A program made the translations under genes and the position numbers. 64,000 nt of DNA. It comes from Panagrolaimus kolymaensis (lineage: Eukaryota; Nematoda; Chromadorea; Rhabditida; Panagrolaimidae). This document shows positions 1 to 12,461 of the stretch, in pieces; positions within the stretch are counted from its first letter, which is position 1, and each line of letters begins with the position of its first letter. The stretch covers positions 3,162,001 to 3,226,000 of the forward strand of contig JAJQJQ010000019.1 of NCBI GenBank assembly GCA_028622995.1, written 5' to 3'. Under the pieces are notes generated by a model, which saw only the letters and a list, made by a program, of their open reading frames with translations, did no database searches and had not been told where the DNA came from.

Positions 1-2390
1 ACCCGTCTCTGACTCAATTTTGCAGTTTCATTTTAACAATAAATTTTTTTTCTCTCACCTAGCTTTAATTAAATAACAATTCAGCATTTAAAGGGCTTAA
101 AAGGGTTTAATTTTAGTTTTACTTTTTAGACCGAATATTAAAAAATAAATTTATAAAAGTCATAATTTTTAACTCAGTTTTTAATTTTAAATGACTCCTA
201 GCTTTGTTGGAATATTTTATTTAAGAAAAACGAAAGCACATAAATGCAGTTTAAAAAAAACATATCTATTTTTTATCGAGGATAAATTACCAAAAGATTA
301 AATATCACTTTTTTCCTTCTTACAAGATGGGTGGTGGTCAGTTATTTAAATTACGAAGAAAAAAATCTTATTTTTCCAAAAACCCCTACTTTTTATTCTC
401 TTTTTTCCCACATTCTTTTTGTTTTATACATCTTCTCCGCCTACTTAAAGTTACATAATTTCCGGCTTTCAACTTTAAAATAATTTATTACCCATTATTT
501 TTTACTTCTTCAAAGCAACAACAGCTTAAAACAATCTGTCTTAAATAAATTTTTTTTCTTGCTGCTGCTATTGCTTCCTATATATTCCATTCCATCCACA
601 TTTTTTTTCTTCTTTAATATTTTTTGATTTAATTATTTTTATGACCTCTCTCTTTCTATTTTTCAAAAATAGGATCAATAGCAATAGCCACTCTGACGCA
701 AAACTTAAATAATAAAGTTTAAAAAACACCAACAACCACCATTTCGCCGCTGCTGTTGCCAGTTGGCTGCTTTTTTTTTGCATCTTAAAACAACCAACCA
801 CCCTTTTTTTAATGCAGCATTAAAAAATAAAATAAAAAATAGCAAAGAAAAAACACTTTTTTAAATGCAGAAGCATTAAAAAAGTGCAAAAATAAAAAAA
901 AGTTGAAAAATGACATGATGTTGGACCTCATTTTGATGGCTCACTCTTTTTTCTTTCTATGCAGTTTTTTTGTGTTGTTTTGCGTTAAGTCAATAAAATA
1001 AAATGTAAGCTAAACAACAATAAAAAAAAGATAAAGAAAAAAAGGACAACGGGAGGAGTAGCAGCAAAAAAAGAAGGGAATAAATCGAAAGATCAATCAC
1101 AATTTTTTTCCTTCCATTATTTCTTTGCGTTCAGTTTTTTCTCTCGCTTTGATTTAATTTTAATTCTTTTAAGCAAACAAATTCAGTTTAAAGTGTTTTT
1201 TTAATTAAGTTTGTGGTTTGGGGAATATATTTTAATTTTGAGTAAAATACTACTCCAGCAATTTTTTATGCAGTTTTTTTTATGAAATTAATTGTAAAAT
1301 TCCCAAAATTTCTAGAATTGAATTCAGCGCTCTTCAGTTTTTTTTTATCATTAAAACTTTTAAGATTATATTCAACAGAGCTCAGTTATTTTTTTATGCA
1401 TTATTTGCTTGCAACAATTACAATCTATTGGTGCAAGGTTTTAACACAGTTTATAATTAAAAATAATAATATTTTTCCATCATTTTACACGTTCCTTTAT
1501 CTTTTGATGGAAATCAATCTTTCCAGTTTTTTTCTTCAATTATGAATTAGTTTTCGCTCTCAAAATTTTAAAAACAAATCATTGTTATAAAAATACAGAA
1601 GATATCAGTGTTTTGGCTTTTGCAGTTTTTTTTTCTACCGAAGATATCGGTATACAGTTTTTAAATGATCAACAAGCCTATTACTGCTCCTTTTTAAATT
1701 TTTTTGTTTATTTGACAAATATTATTCCACCTACACAGTTTTAAATTATTTTCAAAAAGTCTTTTTTCTTATTTAGAAATTATGCGTGGTCAATTTAAAA
1801 CAGAGTTATGTGCGTTGCTTCATGTTGATGAATCAACGCAGAGGGATACAGTTTTTATTTAGACCCCATAAATTTTATATTTTCTTGGTCCTCAGTTATT
1901 TTTATTAATTTAATTATATTATTAAATACTCAGTTAACAAAATATTAAATCCAAAATTATTAGGGTTTAAGAAACGAGAATTTTTCTCAAATTTTAAAAA
2001 ACCTGCAAAAATTCCATATTTTGCTTTTTCTAAAGCCTTTAATTTTTGTAATGTTTTTTGAAAAGCCACCATAAAAATTGATCATCAGTTTAAAAAAATT
2101 TATAATTATTCCAAAATGGAACTATTCACAGTTTTAATTCTAAGCAAAAAATTTTTTGTTAAATATGTTTATGAAGCTACAATTACAGGTATACAGTTTC
2201 ATACTTTGTATTTTTTTAATATAAGTTCTTTTTATTTAATATTTGGTTTGCACATCAAACAACCAACCCGCCTCAGTTTTAAAAAATAACATAAAACGTA
2301 AACTCCAAGGACCAGTTTAATAAAAATATTTTTAAAAATAAAATTTTCTAAATTTTTCTGAAACCACAAAAATCAACATGGACAGTTTTT
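1..2390 (-). repeat. Minus-oriented AAACTG-word array (reads CAGTTT on +)
   Basis: The word CAGTTT, usually followed by a T or T/A run, recurs through this stretch; the last copy is at 2383-2388. On the minus strand this is T/A-run + AAACTG followed by a non-repeated segment. Before many copies (on +) there are about 20-30 nt of richer composition, for example ending at 24, 345 and 1848. No open reading frame here looks like a gene. By analogy with the egl-8 introns, it may be introns or 5' region of a gene transcribed leftward out of the window; that is inference. Confidence 0.75.
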
Positions 2391-2399
2391 TAAATTTTA

Positions 2400-3480
2400 A
2401 AATTAATTATATCGACGCTTTTACAAATGCCATTACATTTCTAAATTAAAAAACATTATATTTTTTTTTATTGCTTTTATTTACATATTTATTTCTTCCT
2501 TTCCCTTTTTCTATGTTTTAATATATCATCTCCCTCTTCATTTTCTTTCTTTTTTTTTTTGAGCAAAGCTTGGTTTCCTTTTTTTTTGCTTTTTAAAGCT
2601 TACTTTTATCTTATGGCGGCGGGCGTTAAGCAACAAAAAAAAGAAGGAAAAAAAAGGATAAATCAATATGCTCTTGGTTAAAAAAAAAAATATGCGCAGC
2701 AGCAGCGACTAAAAAAACTGACTTTACATTTTTCTTTCTTTTTTTTTCATGGCACTTGTGCGTCTGTTTGTGTTTTTTTCTTTATGTCTCATGGTTTCTG
2801 GTGAGTAAAAATGAGTGCCATAGCCGCCGCCAAAGGGCATCATCATCATCAACTCTACTGCAAAAGCAGCAGTGAGTGAGTGAGCGCATGAAAGCAACTA
2901 GTTGAATACTTTATATTTTTTCTGTGCCTCTGGCTCTCTCTCTCTTGAAACAAGAAGGGGAGAAATGATGAAATTTCTGGATGTCAGTCTTTCACTTTTT
3001 TTAAAGAATTTTCAGCCAGTCTAGGAAAAAAAAAATGGAATATTTCATAAAAAGAAAGAAAGAGCTCTTTGGCATGCCATCCAACTTCCCTTCCTGTTGT
3101 TTTCTTTCTTCTTTTTTATTCGATGAAGCAGTTGAAGCAGAAATTCAGCTGTGTGCTGCTTCTTTGAAAAAAGTCTGCTCTTTTTTTGAAGCTTTTTTTG
3201 ATCTCTCCACATTTTTTTAAATTTCTTTAGTTTGTCCGAAACTCCTGGAGAATTCAATTTTACATATTTTATTTTGCTTTCCTTATTTTTTCTGCTAAAA
3301 TACATATATCTCTCATTTTTTTTATCATCGTTTTGTTTTTTCATAGTTAGTCTTTAAGTGTTTTTTGTTGTTGGTTTTTTTTTTGAAATTTGCTATCATC
3401 TTTGTTTTATTTTTTGGGCAAAACCAAAACCAAAACTTTCGATTAATATATTTTTCTTTACTTATATTTTAAAATTTTTT
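2400..3480. promoter_or_regulatory. Word-poor strip between oppositely oriented arrays; candidate divergent promoter
   Basis: Almost no CAGTTT/AAACTG words occur here (one AAACTG at 2715-2720). The sequence is T/C-rich with a GC-richer core at 2810-2900 containing CAT and GAGT repeats. Two good donor-like sites lie at 2801 (GTGAGTAAAA) and 2873 (GTGAGTGAGT). An ATG at 2749 followed by 17 hydrophobic codons runs into the first of these. The word array changes strand across this strip, so the simplest reading is a bidirectional promoter, with egl-8 (or an upstream exon of it) going right and an unseen gene going left. Confidence 0.4.
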
Positions 3481-3892
3481 ATCAATAAACTGTCATTAAT
3501 TTTTTTTTCCTCAAAACTTTGTTGAGAAAAGCGGTTTATTAAATTTTTTATTTAGACCTTTGATTTATTTTAACTGTCATACCATTATTTTTTCGAACAA
3601 ATCTTTCTTTGAAATATTAAAACCTCTAAATTTTATAATATAAAAACTGATATTGATTCATACGAGCAAATTTCATTGATTATTAAACCATCTTCATTAG
3701 AATTTTTGATTTTCTTTTAAATGCTTTTTTTAAATATTGTTTATAAAGGATTTTAACTGCAGCTTTGGTGAAGGTACTAATTTCTTTACTAAATTTTTTT
3801 TTCGGTTTAAATGTTTCGTGAATTTTTTCGATTTTATGTTTATCAAATTAGGAATGAAATTGAGTTTTATGATATCAATGGTTAGTGCATAA

Positions 3893-5469
3893 AAGCCATT
3901 TTTTCTAAAAATCGAACTTTGCTGGAATTTATCGAAAATTTTTAATTTCCCAAATTGACTTTTCTTTGACTACCCATAGGTTTTCGAGGTCGCTGATCAC
4001 GAATCTGATCTCAGTTTCATTGGTTTCGAAGCGAAAAGTCGTATCCAGAGGTCTCTAAACGAAAACCCAACTTTTTTTTAAGACGATTTTTTTAAAAACT
4101 GTTTACATGGAAAAATAGTAAAAAATACGCTGGTTATTTTCGTAATTGATGCCGATAATAGAAGTATAGGTACAAATGGGTCAAAAGTCCATTTTAAGGA
4201 AAAATTCAATGTTTCGCTTGGGAAAACTCGAAATCTGTGGCTCGTGCATGGCCATTTGAAGACATATTCGGATTCCTCATGAAATTTCACCCTAGAAACT
4301 TTGAAATGTAAAAAAAAATGCGTGGCCAATGGGAAACGGTGACTGGCTGAATGAATTACATCAATATGAGGTATATCAACAAGTAATTAATAAACACATG
4401 TGAAAAATACAAACTCTTAGCCAAAAACGTAGAAAAACTCATTTAATGATTTTACAAATCGATAAAACTTCATATTGATATGCTTTTCGATTTTTCCCAC
4501 ATTTTTAAAGTTTAATAGTGGCAAACGATGGTCAAAAAAATAAAAATTATAAAAATGAGGTATTTATTTTTAAAACTCTTCATTTCTAGCCCTAATTTGG
4601 GTCGTAGAAACCGAATTTGACAATTAAAAAAATCTATCATTAGTTGGTTATTGAGTTATGAATTTTTTAAATATGCAAATTTTTCACTATGCTATTACTC
4701 AGTTTTAAGCTAATCATTCGTAGAAACTGTTATCAAATTCGGTTTCTACGACCCAAATTAGGGCTAGAAATGAAGAGTTTTAAAAATAAATACCTCATTT
4801 TTATAATTTTTATTTTTTTGACCATCGTTTGCTACTATTAAACTTTAAAAATGTGGGAAAAATCGAAAAGCATATCAATATGAAGTTTTATCGATTTGTA
4901 AAATCATTAAATGAGTTTTTCTACGTTTTTGGCTAAGAGTTTGTATTTTTCACATGTGTTTATTAATTACTTGTTGATATACCTCATATTGATGTAATTC
5001 ATTCAGCCAGTCACCGTTTCCCATTGGCCACGCATTTTTTTTTACATTTCAAAGTTTCTAGGGTGAAATTTCATGAGGAATCCGAATATGTCTTCAAATG
5101 GCCATGCACGAGCCACAGATTTCGAGTTTTCCCAAGCGAAACATTGAATTTTTCCTTAAAATGGACTTTTGACCCATTTGTACCTATACTTCTATTATCG
5201 GCATCAATTACGAAAATAACCAGCGTATTTTTTACTATTTTTCCATGTAAACAGTTTTTAAAAAAATCGTCTTAAAAAAAAGTTGGGTTTTCGTTTAGAG
5301 ACCTCTGGATACGACTTTTCGCTTCGAAACCAATGAAACTGAGATCAGATTCGTGATCAGCGACCTCGAAAACCTATGGGTAGTCAAAGAAAAGTCAATT
5401 TGCGAAATTAATATTTTTCGATAAATTCCAAATTCATCGAAAAAGTGTGATTCTTAGGAAAAATGGCTT
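3893..5469. repeat. Long near-perfect palindrome (fold-back element)
   Basis: Positions 3951-4620 and 4733-5402 are inverted copies of each other. Position x pairs with 9353-x without any indel, with at least one mismatch (near 4519/4834), around a 112-bp loop (4621-4732). Weaker inverted similarity continues out to about 3893 and 5469, where the ends read AAGCCATT and AATGGCTT. ATAA flanks both sides (3889-3892 and 5470-5473), a possible target duplication. The two identical 83-codon open frames in the arms (4078-4329 minus, 5024-5275 plus) are a consequence of the palindrome and not a recognised protein. No transposase is visible, so it is a non-autonomous fold-back element. A transcript across it would form a stem of about 670 bp. 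Confidence 0.93.
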
Positions 5470-8400
5470 ATAAACTGTTGATAAATATGATAAGTTAGGA
5501 ATATGTTTCCAAAATATTCAAATTTTGTAATTAAAACTGCATATGCGTAATTATCTTATTTTCAAATAGATAATTTCTTAAAGATTTTATAGGCAATTTT
5601 CTTTGAATATATATTTAAACTGAGACCGGCCACTTGAAGCGGCTTAAAATGATTAAAAAGGAAATAAAAAATTTTTCAAATTAAACTGTTTAATTTGTGC
5701 AAATCCTTTGTGAGATGTTTCCATTTAGACCTTTTTTAAATTTCTTTTAAACTGTAACATTGTAAATTAAAATGAATCCAAAGTCTAACTTCATTTTTCA
5801 ACTTTTAATTTTAAATATTTTATTAACTGGGAACAAAAGGATTTCGGGTTTAGATGAAAACAAATAACAAGATTGTAGTTTTAGCTAAAAAATGTTTTTT
5901 TGGTCTGGCGATCACGAACAGAATTATATGGCATTTTTAATTGTGGATGTATGAAACTGGCTATTGCAAATTTTTATTATAAAAACTGAGATCTTGATTT
6001 CCATCTTGCTTATTTTATTTTTATAATTTTTTGGTAAAATTTAGACTTTTTTCTTAGCTGCCTTACATGTGGGTTGATTTCCTTTATTTTTAAAAACTGT
6101 GGATCAAGAAAATCTTTCAAAAAGCTGTTTTAGTTTTTTTCATTTTCCTTTTCACCAATCAACTTTATTTTTTACTTTTTATTAGACATTTTATTTTTTC
6201 GGTTACACTTTTTTTAACTTTCAATTTTGTTTTTTTATTTCCTATTCCCTTCAATTAAGCAACAAAACGAGAGGACGACATCTTGTCAAAATTGATTTCC
6301 ATCTTCTTTTTTTCTCTTCATTTTCTTTCATTTAATTTTTTTATTTTCTGACTACTGGGAAAGTAATTGAATGAAAGTTAATTCTTTAAGACGTTTTTTT
6401 GTTTTGACTTTTTACTTTTTAAAAAACTGAACATAGTTGTGTGCTGCGGTTTTTTATTTTTTTAAACTGGGTAACCATGATGTAGCGGTCCAATAGAAAT
6501 TTATGTTTAAGAAAAACTGGTGGCAATTACGATGATCGGTCATATTTTTAACTTCTAATTTAGAAATATTCCTTGTTTTAAACTTTTTAAACTATTTTGA
6601 ATTTTTAAAAACGCTTTTGCAAATATTCATACTTTAAAAACTGATTGAATTTGGCAAATTTTTTGCATTTTTATATTTTATTTTTTGAACTTAAGCTTCT
6701 TTATTTCAATAAAAAACCAGAAATTATGTTTATTTTAATAAAAACTGTAAATTCGTCTTTTTTGCTTATTATCTTTAATTTTTAAGTAATGAAGAATCAA
6801 CAAATTTCTTCTCTTTTAAACTGTTCTGGATTATATGTGGTTCAAAAACTTATTTGTGACTGTCTTCCCCGTTTTTGCCATAGAGTTTTTTTAAATGTAT
6901 GTCTGTCTACTTTTGACAATCATTTGATTTTTTTAAATTATTAAACTGTTTCTTCGTTTTTACTATTTTTTAAAGATTCATTTTTAAAACTGCATTTTCA
7001 CATTCTTCCACTTACCTTTTTAACCTTTCCACAATAAAACTAATAAAATTAAATAAAACTGCGCAGGAATGTTGGAGTTCGTAATAGGTTAGCATTTTTT
7101 CTCTCTTTTTTTAAACTGTATCCTTTTGAGTTATATGATATATTCTCTTACTTCAAAACTGTAAAAGTATATATTTATTCTCGATAAATTTAATGGTTGA
7201 TTTTTAAAAAAGAATTTTGCTTTTGTAAAAATATTTATTAGATTTAAATTTTAAAAAAACTGTACGATTTTGAACGTATTTACAAATTTTTATGCACTGA
7301 ATCGGATGTATTCTTGCTTCTTTAAAGTAAAAAAACTGTATTAAAAGAAATGCATATATTAGAACAAATTTTTTTCTTAACTGCTTCTTTCTTAGTTTTT
7401 TAAATTTTTAAGAAATTTTTTTTTCTTTGTATCAACTTTTGATACGTTTGTAACGTTAATTAACTGTATTTAAGCTTTGGATTTTTTTAATAACAAAACT
7501 GTAAAATTTTTAAGTTTTTCGCACACAAAAAATATTTAAAACTGACTTCTGATATTCTCGACGGTAAAACACGATCTGAATTTTCCAGATATTTACCAAC
7601 TGCACTCAAAAAATATATATGTTTTTTCACAATAAAATTTTTTTCATTTTCTCATTTCTTCCATTTTTTTTTGCTTTTTCTGCTTCATCCCATTATTTCT
7701 ATTTTTCCCTTTCTCTCTCCATTTTTTTTTTCTAACCCCGCAAATTCTCTTCTTCATTTCCATATTTAGAATATTTAAAACATGAGAAAGAAGGAAAAAA
7801 ATAAATAAAATAAGATAGAAAAAACCCTTTTTTAGGGTTTCTCTCTCTCTTTTTTTTCTTCTTTAAACTAAACTAAAATAAAAAAATAAAATAATGGAAT
7901 TTGTCACTCATATTTTTTTTTCTTCCATTTATTTTTGTGACTGTCTCCAAACATACAACCCAAAAACAAAATAAAAACATTTCCGTCTTTTTTTTTTGTT
8001 GCATTCGTATATTTTTATTTTTTTCTTCGACTTTAACTTGTTGATTTTTTGTTTTGAAAAAAACAAATTCAATGTCAAATTTTTTTTTAATTTAGTTTCC
8101 CAAAAGGCTCTTTCTTCGCTGAACGCATTTTTTTCTTCTCCATATTTGTTAACGCTCAAATAGTTTTTTGTTTTATCCCAGAAAAATAGTTTTATTTTTT
8201 TATGATTGTTGAAATTTAATGAAGCAAATTTTTTTGGGCTTTTATTGTTTTTTGATTTTCAAGAAGGAGGCGAATGTAATGAATTGAATGTAAACTGTTT
8301 AATCTTGGGAATCTTTTTTTTCTGGGGCTTTTATACTTTTTCTTTAATAAAACTGCATAAATTGAATTAATCTTGTTAGAATTTAAAATAAACTGAGTAT

Positions 8401-11400
8401 CAGAAATCTTTTTTTGATTTAATAACCATTTTATTTTTTATGTAAATTTTCTTTTACTCTTAAAATAGAAGATTAAAAAACTGGTGAGATATCTATTTTT
8501 ACGTTCATTGTGTTGGCAAAAATCTTTATTTTAATTAACTCATGTTACTGAGAGATAATAAAAATGGGAATTTTTTAAACTGTATTATATTTTAAATACC
8601 TAAAGAAACACATATCGAAACTTATCGAAATTTTTCGCTACTTTGAAACTGAGCTTCATTTACTATACTTCATTATTTTTACTTTTTTAAAAAGCTTCAT
8701 AAACTTTTAATATTAAAAAAACTGTAACAGATTCTTTTGAGTTTTACCAAAAGATTATAATAACACAAGTTTAAACTTTATGTTTTCATGATTTTCTTTT
8801 TTCCTTTCTTTTTCTTATTCATTGTTCTTACTTAAAACTGATAACCATTCTTTTTATTTAAGTTGATTTATTCTGCCTTTTTTATCCTTTCATATTTTAA
8901 TATAAAATTTATTTCAATTATTTTTTTCTTTTTTTTCTTTAACAAAATAATAAACTGTGGCTCATGAATAGAAGTGGTACAAATTGTTGCAAGACCTCTC
9001 TAAATATTTTACTTTTTAACTGTCGAAGCAAATTCATTTTGCTTTTTTATTAACTGTCAAATTTGGAACTTTTATATATCTTTAATTTTGGTTAAAAAGA
9101 CAGTAGCATAACTTTAACATAAATTTATTTTTATTAAACTGTGCAAGAGTGTCGCCAACTTTTCTTTTTTCTATTCTACAGTTCTTTTTATTATTATTAT
9201 TATCCATGACGAAACTTTTGTCACTAAAAATAATATTTTTAAAAAAAAGTTATATTTTGAACTCCACGCAAAATAAAAAAATCTTTAAAGAAAGAAAGAA
9301 ACGTAATTTTTTTTTTGTTGTTATTCGTTATTAACCTTTTTTTAGAAGTTTACTTTCTATTTTAAGAAAAATCTTTGCACGGCAGAAAAAAAAAGGTTTT
9401 TTTTTGTTTTTTGAATATCTTTTTTCAATATTTTCTTCTTTTTTTTCTGCAAAGGAAAAAAATAAAAGTAAAAAAAGGGCAAAAAAATTTACGTCATTGC
9501 TTCATTGAAAATTTGATTAGTCCCTTCTCTCCTTTTTTTTTCTTCTCTCGATTCTCAAAACACAACAACTCAGAAAAAGAAGTTTGCGTGTTTAAAAGTT
9601 TTTTCTCTTTTTTTTCTTCATCTGATGTTTGGCAAAAAAGCTTTAACTGTAGCCTCAGAAATTGTTGTAAAGTTAGTAAATGTATATTTATTTGCCAACA
9701 ACACACTGCAATTAGAAATTTTTTGTTCTTGGATGGGAAAAGAAAGTAAAAACTGAAAATATAGGATAATTTGTAGAATTGTTTTTAGTTTTTAAATTTT
9801 ATTTTTTATAAAAAAATAAAGGTATAAACTGGATCCCAATTCTGAAGAAGGTTTCTAAAAATATTTTCACCAAAAAGACTTGGTTTTTTCGATCTAAATA
9901 TCCAAATTTAATTCAAAAACTTTATCGATTTGGCTCTCTCTTTTTAAAATTTTTTATTTATATTTTTTAAACTGGCAGACAATTTCACGAATTTCTCGAA
10001 AATTTGGCAACAACTAACGTTTTTATTTAAATAAAACTGTCTTAGGAGATTTCGTTTAAACTTTTTATAAAAAATTATTTGTTTTAAATTGTAAAAAATA
10101 GTTAAACTGAGTTACTTAAAAAGATTTGTATTAAATTTATTTTTATGATTTTTATGTATTTTTCATTACATTCAAAAATTAAAACTGTTGACTTCTTACA
10201 TATTTTGTATGTCTTTCTATTTTTTTCTTTTTCAAAACTGTCAACATTCGTGTTAAAATTAGGCCATAAGCGAAATTTTATATCAATTTTTTGAAGCCCA
10301 TTATTTTAAAATAAACTGTAAAAATTTTTAATATTTCTTTTATTTTGACATTCAAAACTGTGGGATATAGCCTAATTCAACTTTATATAATTAAAAAATA
10401 ATAATATAAAACTGTGTTTTGTTTAAACATATTTGGCAGTTACCAATAGGTTTTTCAATTGATATGCATTTTTACGAAACTAAAAAACTGGACTTTTTAG
10501 TTTATGCACATTACCTTTTTCTTAAATTTATATCATTAATTTAAAACTGTATCTTCGGATAACGACAATATTCTATCATTACAATCTTGAAAATAGTCTT
10601 ACAATTGGCATAAAAAATACCATAGGTTAGAGTAAATTAAAAACTGCATTTTGGGCCGATGTCATAAATAAAAATACAATTTTTTTTAACATTGAGAAGA
10701 ATGATACGGTTATAATTTAATTTTTTCCTTCTAAATATTTACTTAGTTTTATTTTTTATTTGATCCTGTCTTTCATTTAAAAAATTGGTATATTTTGAAA
10801 AGTTCTTTCTTTTTTCATGTTTCTTTTTTTATATAACTATTGACCATATTTTTGTTGTAATTTCAAATAAGATTTATTCTTCTTTTAATAAGAAATAATG
10901 TTATTTTTATAACTGAATAACGGGATAATTGAGGGTTGATCTCCATTTCATTTTTTTCTATATAACTTAAATTTATTTTAAAAATGAAGTGGTTGTTTGC
11001 CACAGGCTTCCCCAAAATGCGACAATTTTTTGATAAATTTGACAAAATAAATATAATTTTTTATTCTAAAACTGTAGCAGGAGTTTTATTAATATACAAA
11101 ATAAATATTCTTAAAATTTTTTAACTGACCACTTGAAAGATAGGGGGTTTAAAGCTAGATTTAAAAGAAATTTTTAACTGCCTTCAATAGCTTAAAACTT
11201 TTTTAAAATTAAACTTTAAAAAAAAAAGATTTTTCTTCGTTATCTGTACTAAAAAAAATTGACAGTAATCGTATCATTGGAAATTTATGTTTCAACCCAA
11301 ATAAAAAAATTTAAACTGAGTTCAATAAAAAATTTTTTAACGGTTATGTTTCATAAAAAGGAAATTAAAAACAGATAATAAAAAAGATATAATTTAATGA

Positions 11401-11450
11401 AAAAACTGTCGGATAATGTTTTCTTTTTCTTTTTCTTTTATCTCTTTATT
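5470..11450 (+). repeat. Plus-oriented AAACTG-word array upstream of egl-8
   Basis: T/A-run + AAACTG recurs on the plus strand. In 6800-7600 I count copies near 6819, 6944, 6985, 7055, 7113, 7156, 7257, 7333, 7378, 7461, 7496 and 7539, about one per 65 bp at irregular spacing. The opposite orientation is nearly absent. Isolated plus copies begin earlier at 3487, 3572, 3654 and 3755. Word-poor T/C-rich islands interrupt the array at about 7560-8290 and 9150-9740, with a sparser stretch at 10,690-11,060. No coding exon is recognised; the small open frames are low-complexity translations of A/T runs. Probably the long 5' intron or upstream region of egl-8. Confidence 0.85.
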
Positions 11451-11479
11451 CTTGCGTTTTTTTATGCAACCACAACAAA

Positions 11480-11829
11480 AACATTAAACTAACTCTTCAC
11501 TCAGTGGACAAATAGGAGGAAGGGGAGAGGACACTACTGCTGCAGTAGTCTTCGTCCTCGTCGTCATAGCGCAGCAGGAAGAAGAAAAAGGAAGGGAAGG
11601 ATAAAAAAAAGAAGAGGAGAGAGAAAAATAAAAAAAGCTCATCGACTGCTTTTTTGAACGAAACAAAACGGAAAAGTAGCCAGCGAGTCAGTCGTATATC
11701 GACGACGACGACGACGCCAGAGGGAGAAAAGAACGAAACAGAGCCAACTAACCCAGCAACGCGCGAAAAAAGCAAAAAAAAAAAAAGACAGAGGACAGGG
11801 AAATAATAAAAAAAAGAAAAAGAGGACGA
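11480..11829 (+). promoter_or_regulatory. egl-8: GA-rich island; candidate promoter/5' non-coding exon of egl-8
   Basis: This is a purine-rich, GC-richer island with a run of GAC repeats around 11,700-11,715. It lacks the AAACTG word, which flanks it on both sides. It ends at a good donor (ACGA|GTGAGT, GT at 11,830). A matching acceptor (TTGTATTCAAG, AG at 12,460-12,461) lies 68 nt before the egl-8 ATG, and three or four AAACTG words lie between them, as in the other egl-8 introns. I infer a first non-coding exon here spliced to 12,462. Open frames on the opposite strand are antisense to GA repeats. Confidence 0.4.
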
Positions 11830-12461
11830 GTGAGTGTGCTGCTGCGTATGTATGAGAAATTTGTTTACTTCGGAGTTTTATTTTTTTCCCCAACAAAATA
11901 AAAAAAAAAATGGACAAATCCTTGCAATGGCGGAATAAAAAAAACTGAGAGAGCGCGAAAATATTTTTATATGTACACTTTTTTTTTCTTCGTTTTCTGT
12001 TTTGTTTTTTTCATAAACGTGTGACATCGCTTTCTTGCGGGTTTCAAACCATTTTTTATTTCATTGTTTTTAAAACTGAGTTTTGTTGTTTTTTCACAAA
12101 CGTGAAATGGCTTTTTAATATTCGCGTTTTTTTGTTGTTGCTGGAATTAAACCATTATTTGTTTTTTTAAAACTGAGCTTGTAATTTTGCGTTTTTCAGA
12201 TTTCTCAACGATTTTATTAGTTATTTCTTTTTTTCGCCGTAGATTTAATTATTATTATTTAAATTTATAATTTATTTGTCAATTTTTATTATTAAAAAAA
12301 AGAAAAACATTCCTTCCAAATATATTTTTTGGATTTTATTTGATTTTTACTTTAACTGAAAGATTTCAACATCATACGCAACAAAAAAATTAGATTTACA
12401 AATTTCATAATTCTGGCTGATTTAATTAAATATTTTTTTGGTTTAATTCTTTGTATTCAAG

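Noticed and set aside
4078..5275. Two identical 83-codon frames on opposite strands as genes
   Set aside because: They are the same sequence in the two arms of the palindrome, with no recognisable domain or splice context.
11484..11917. Minus-strand Phe/Ser/Leu-rich frames
   Set aside because: Antisense translations of GA-rich sequence; no domain, no good splice sites on that strand.
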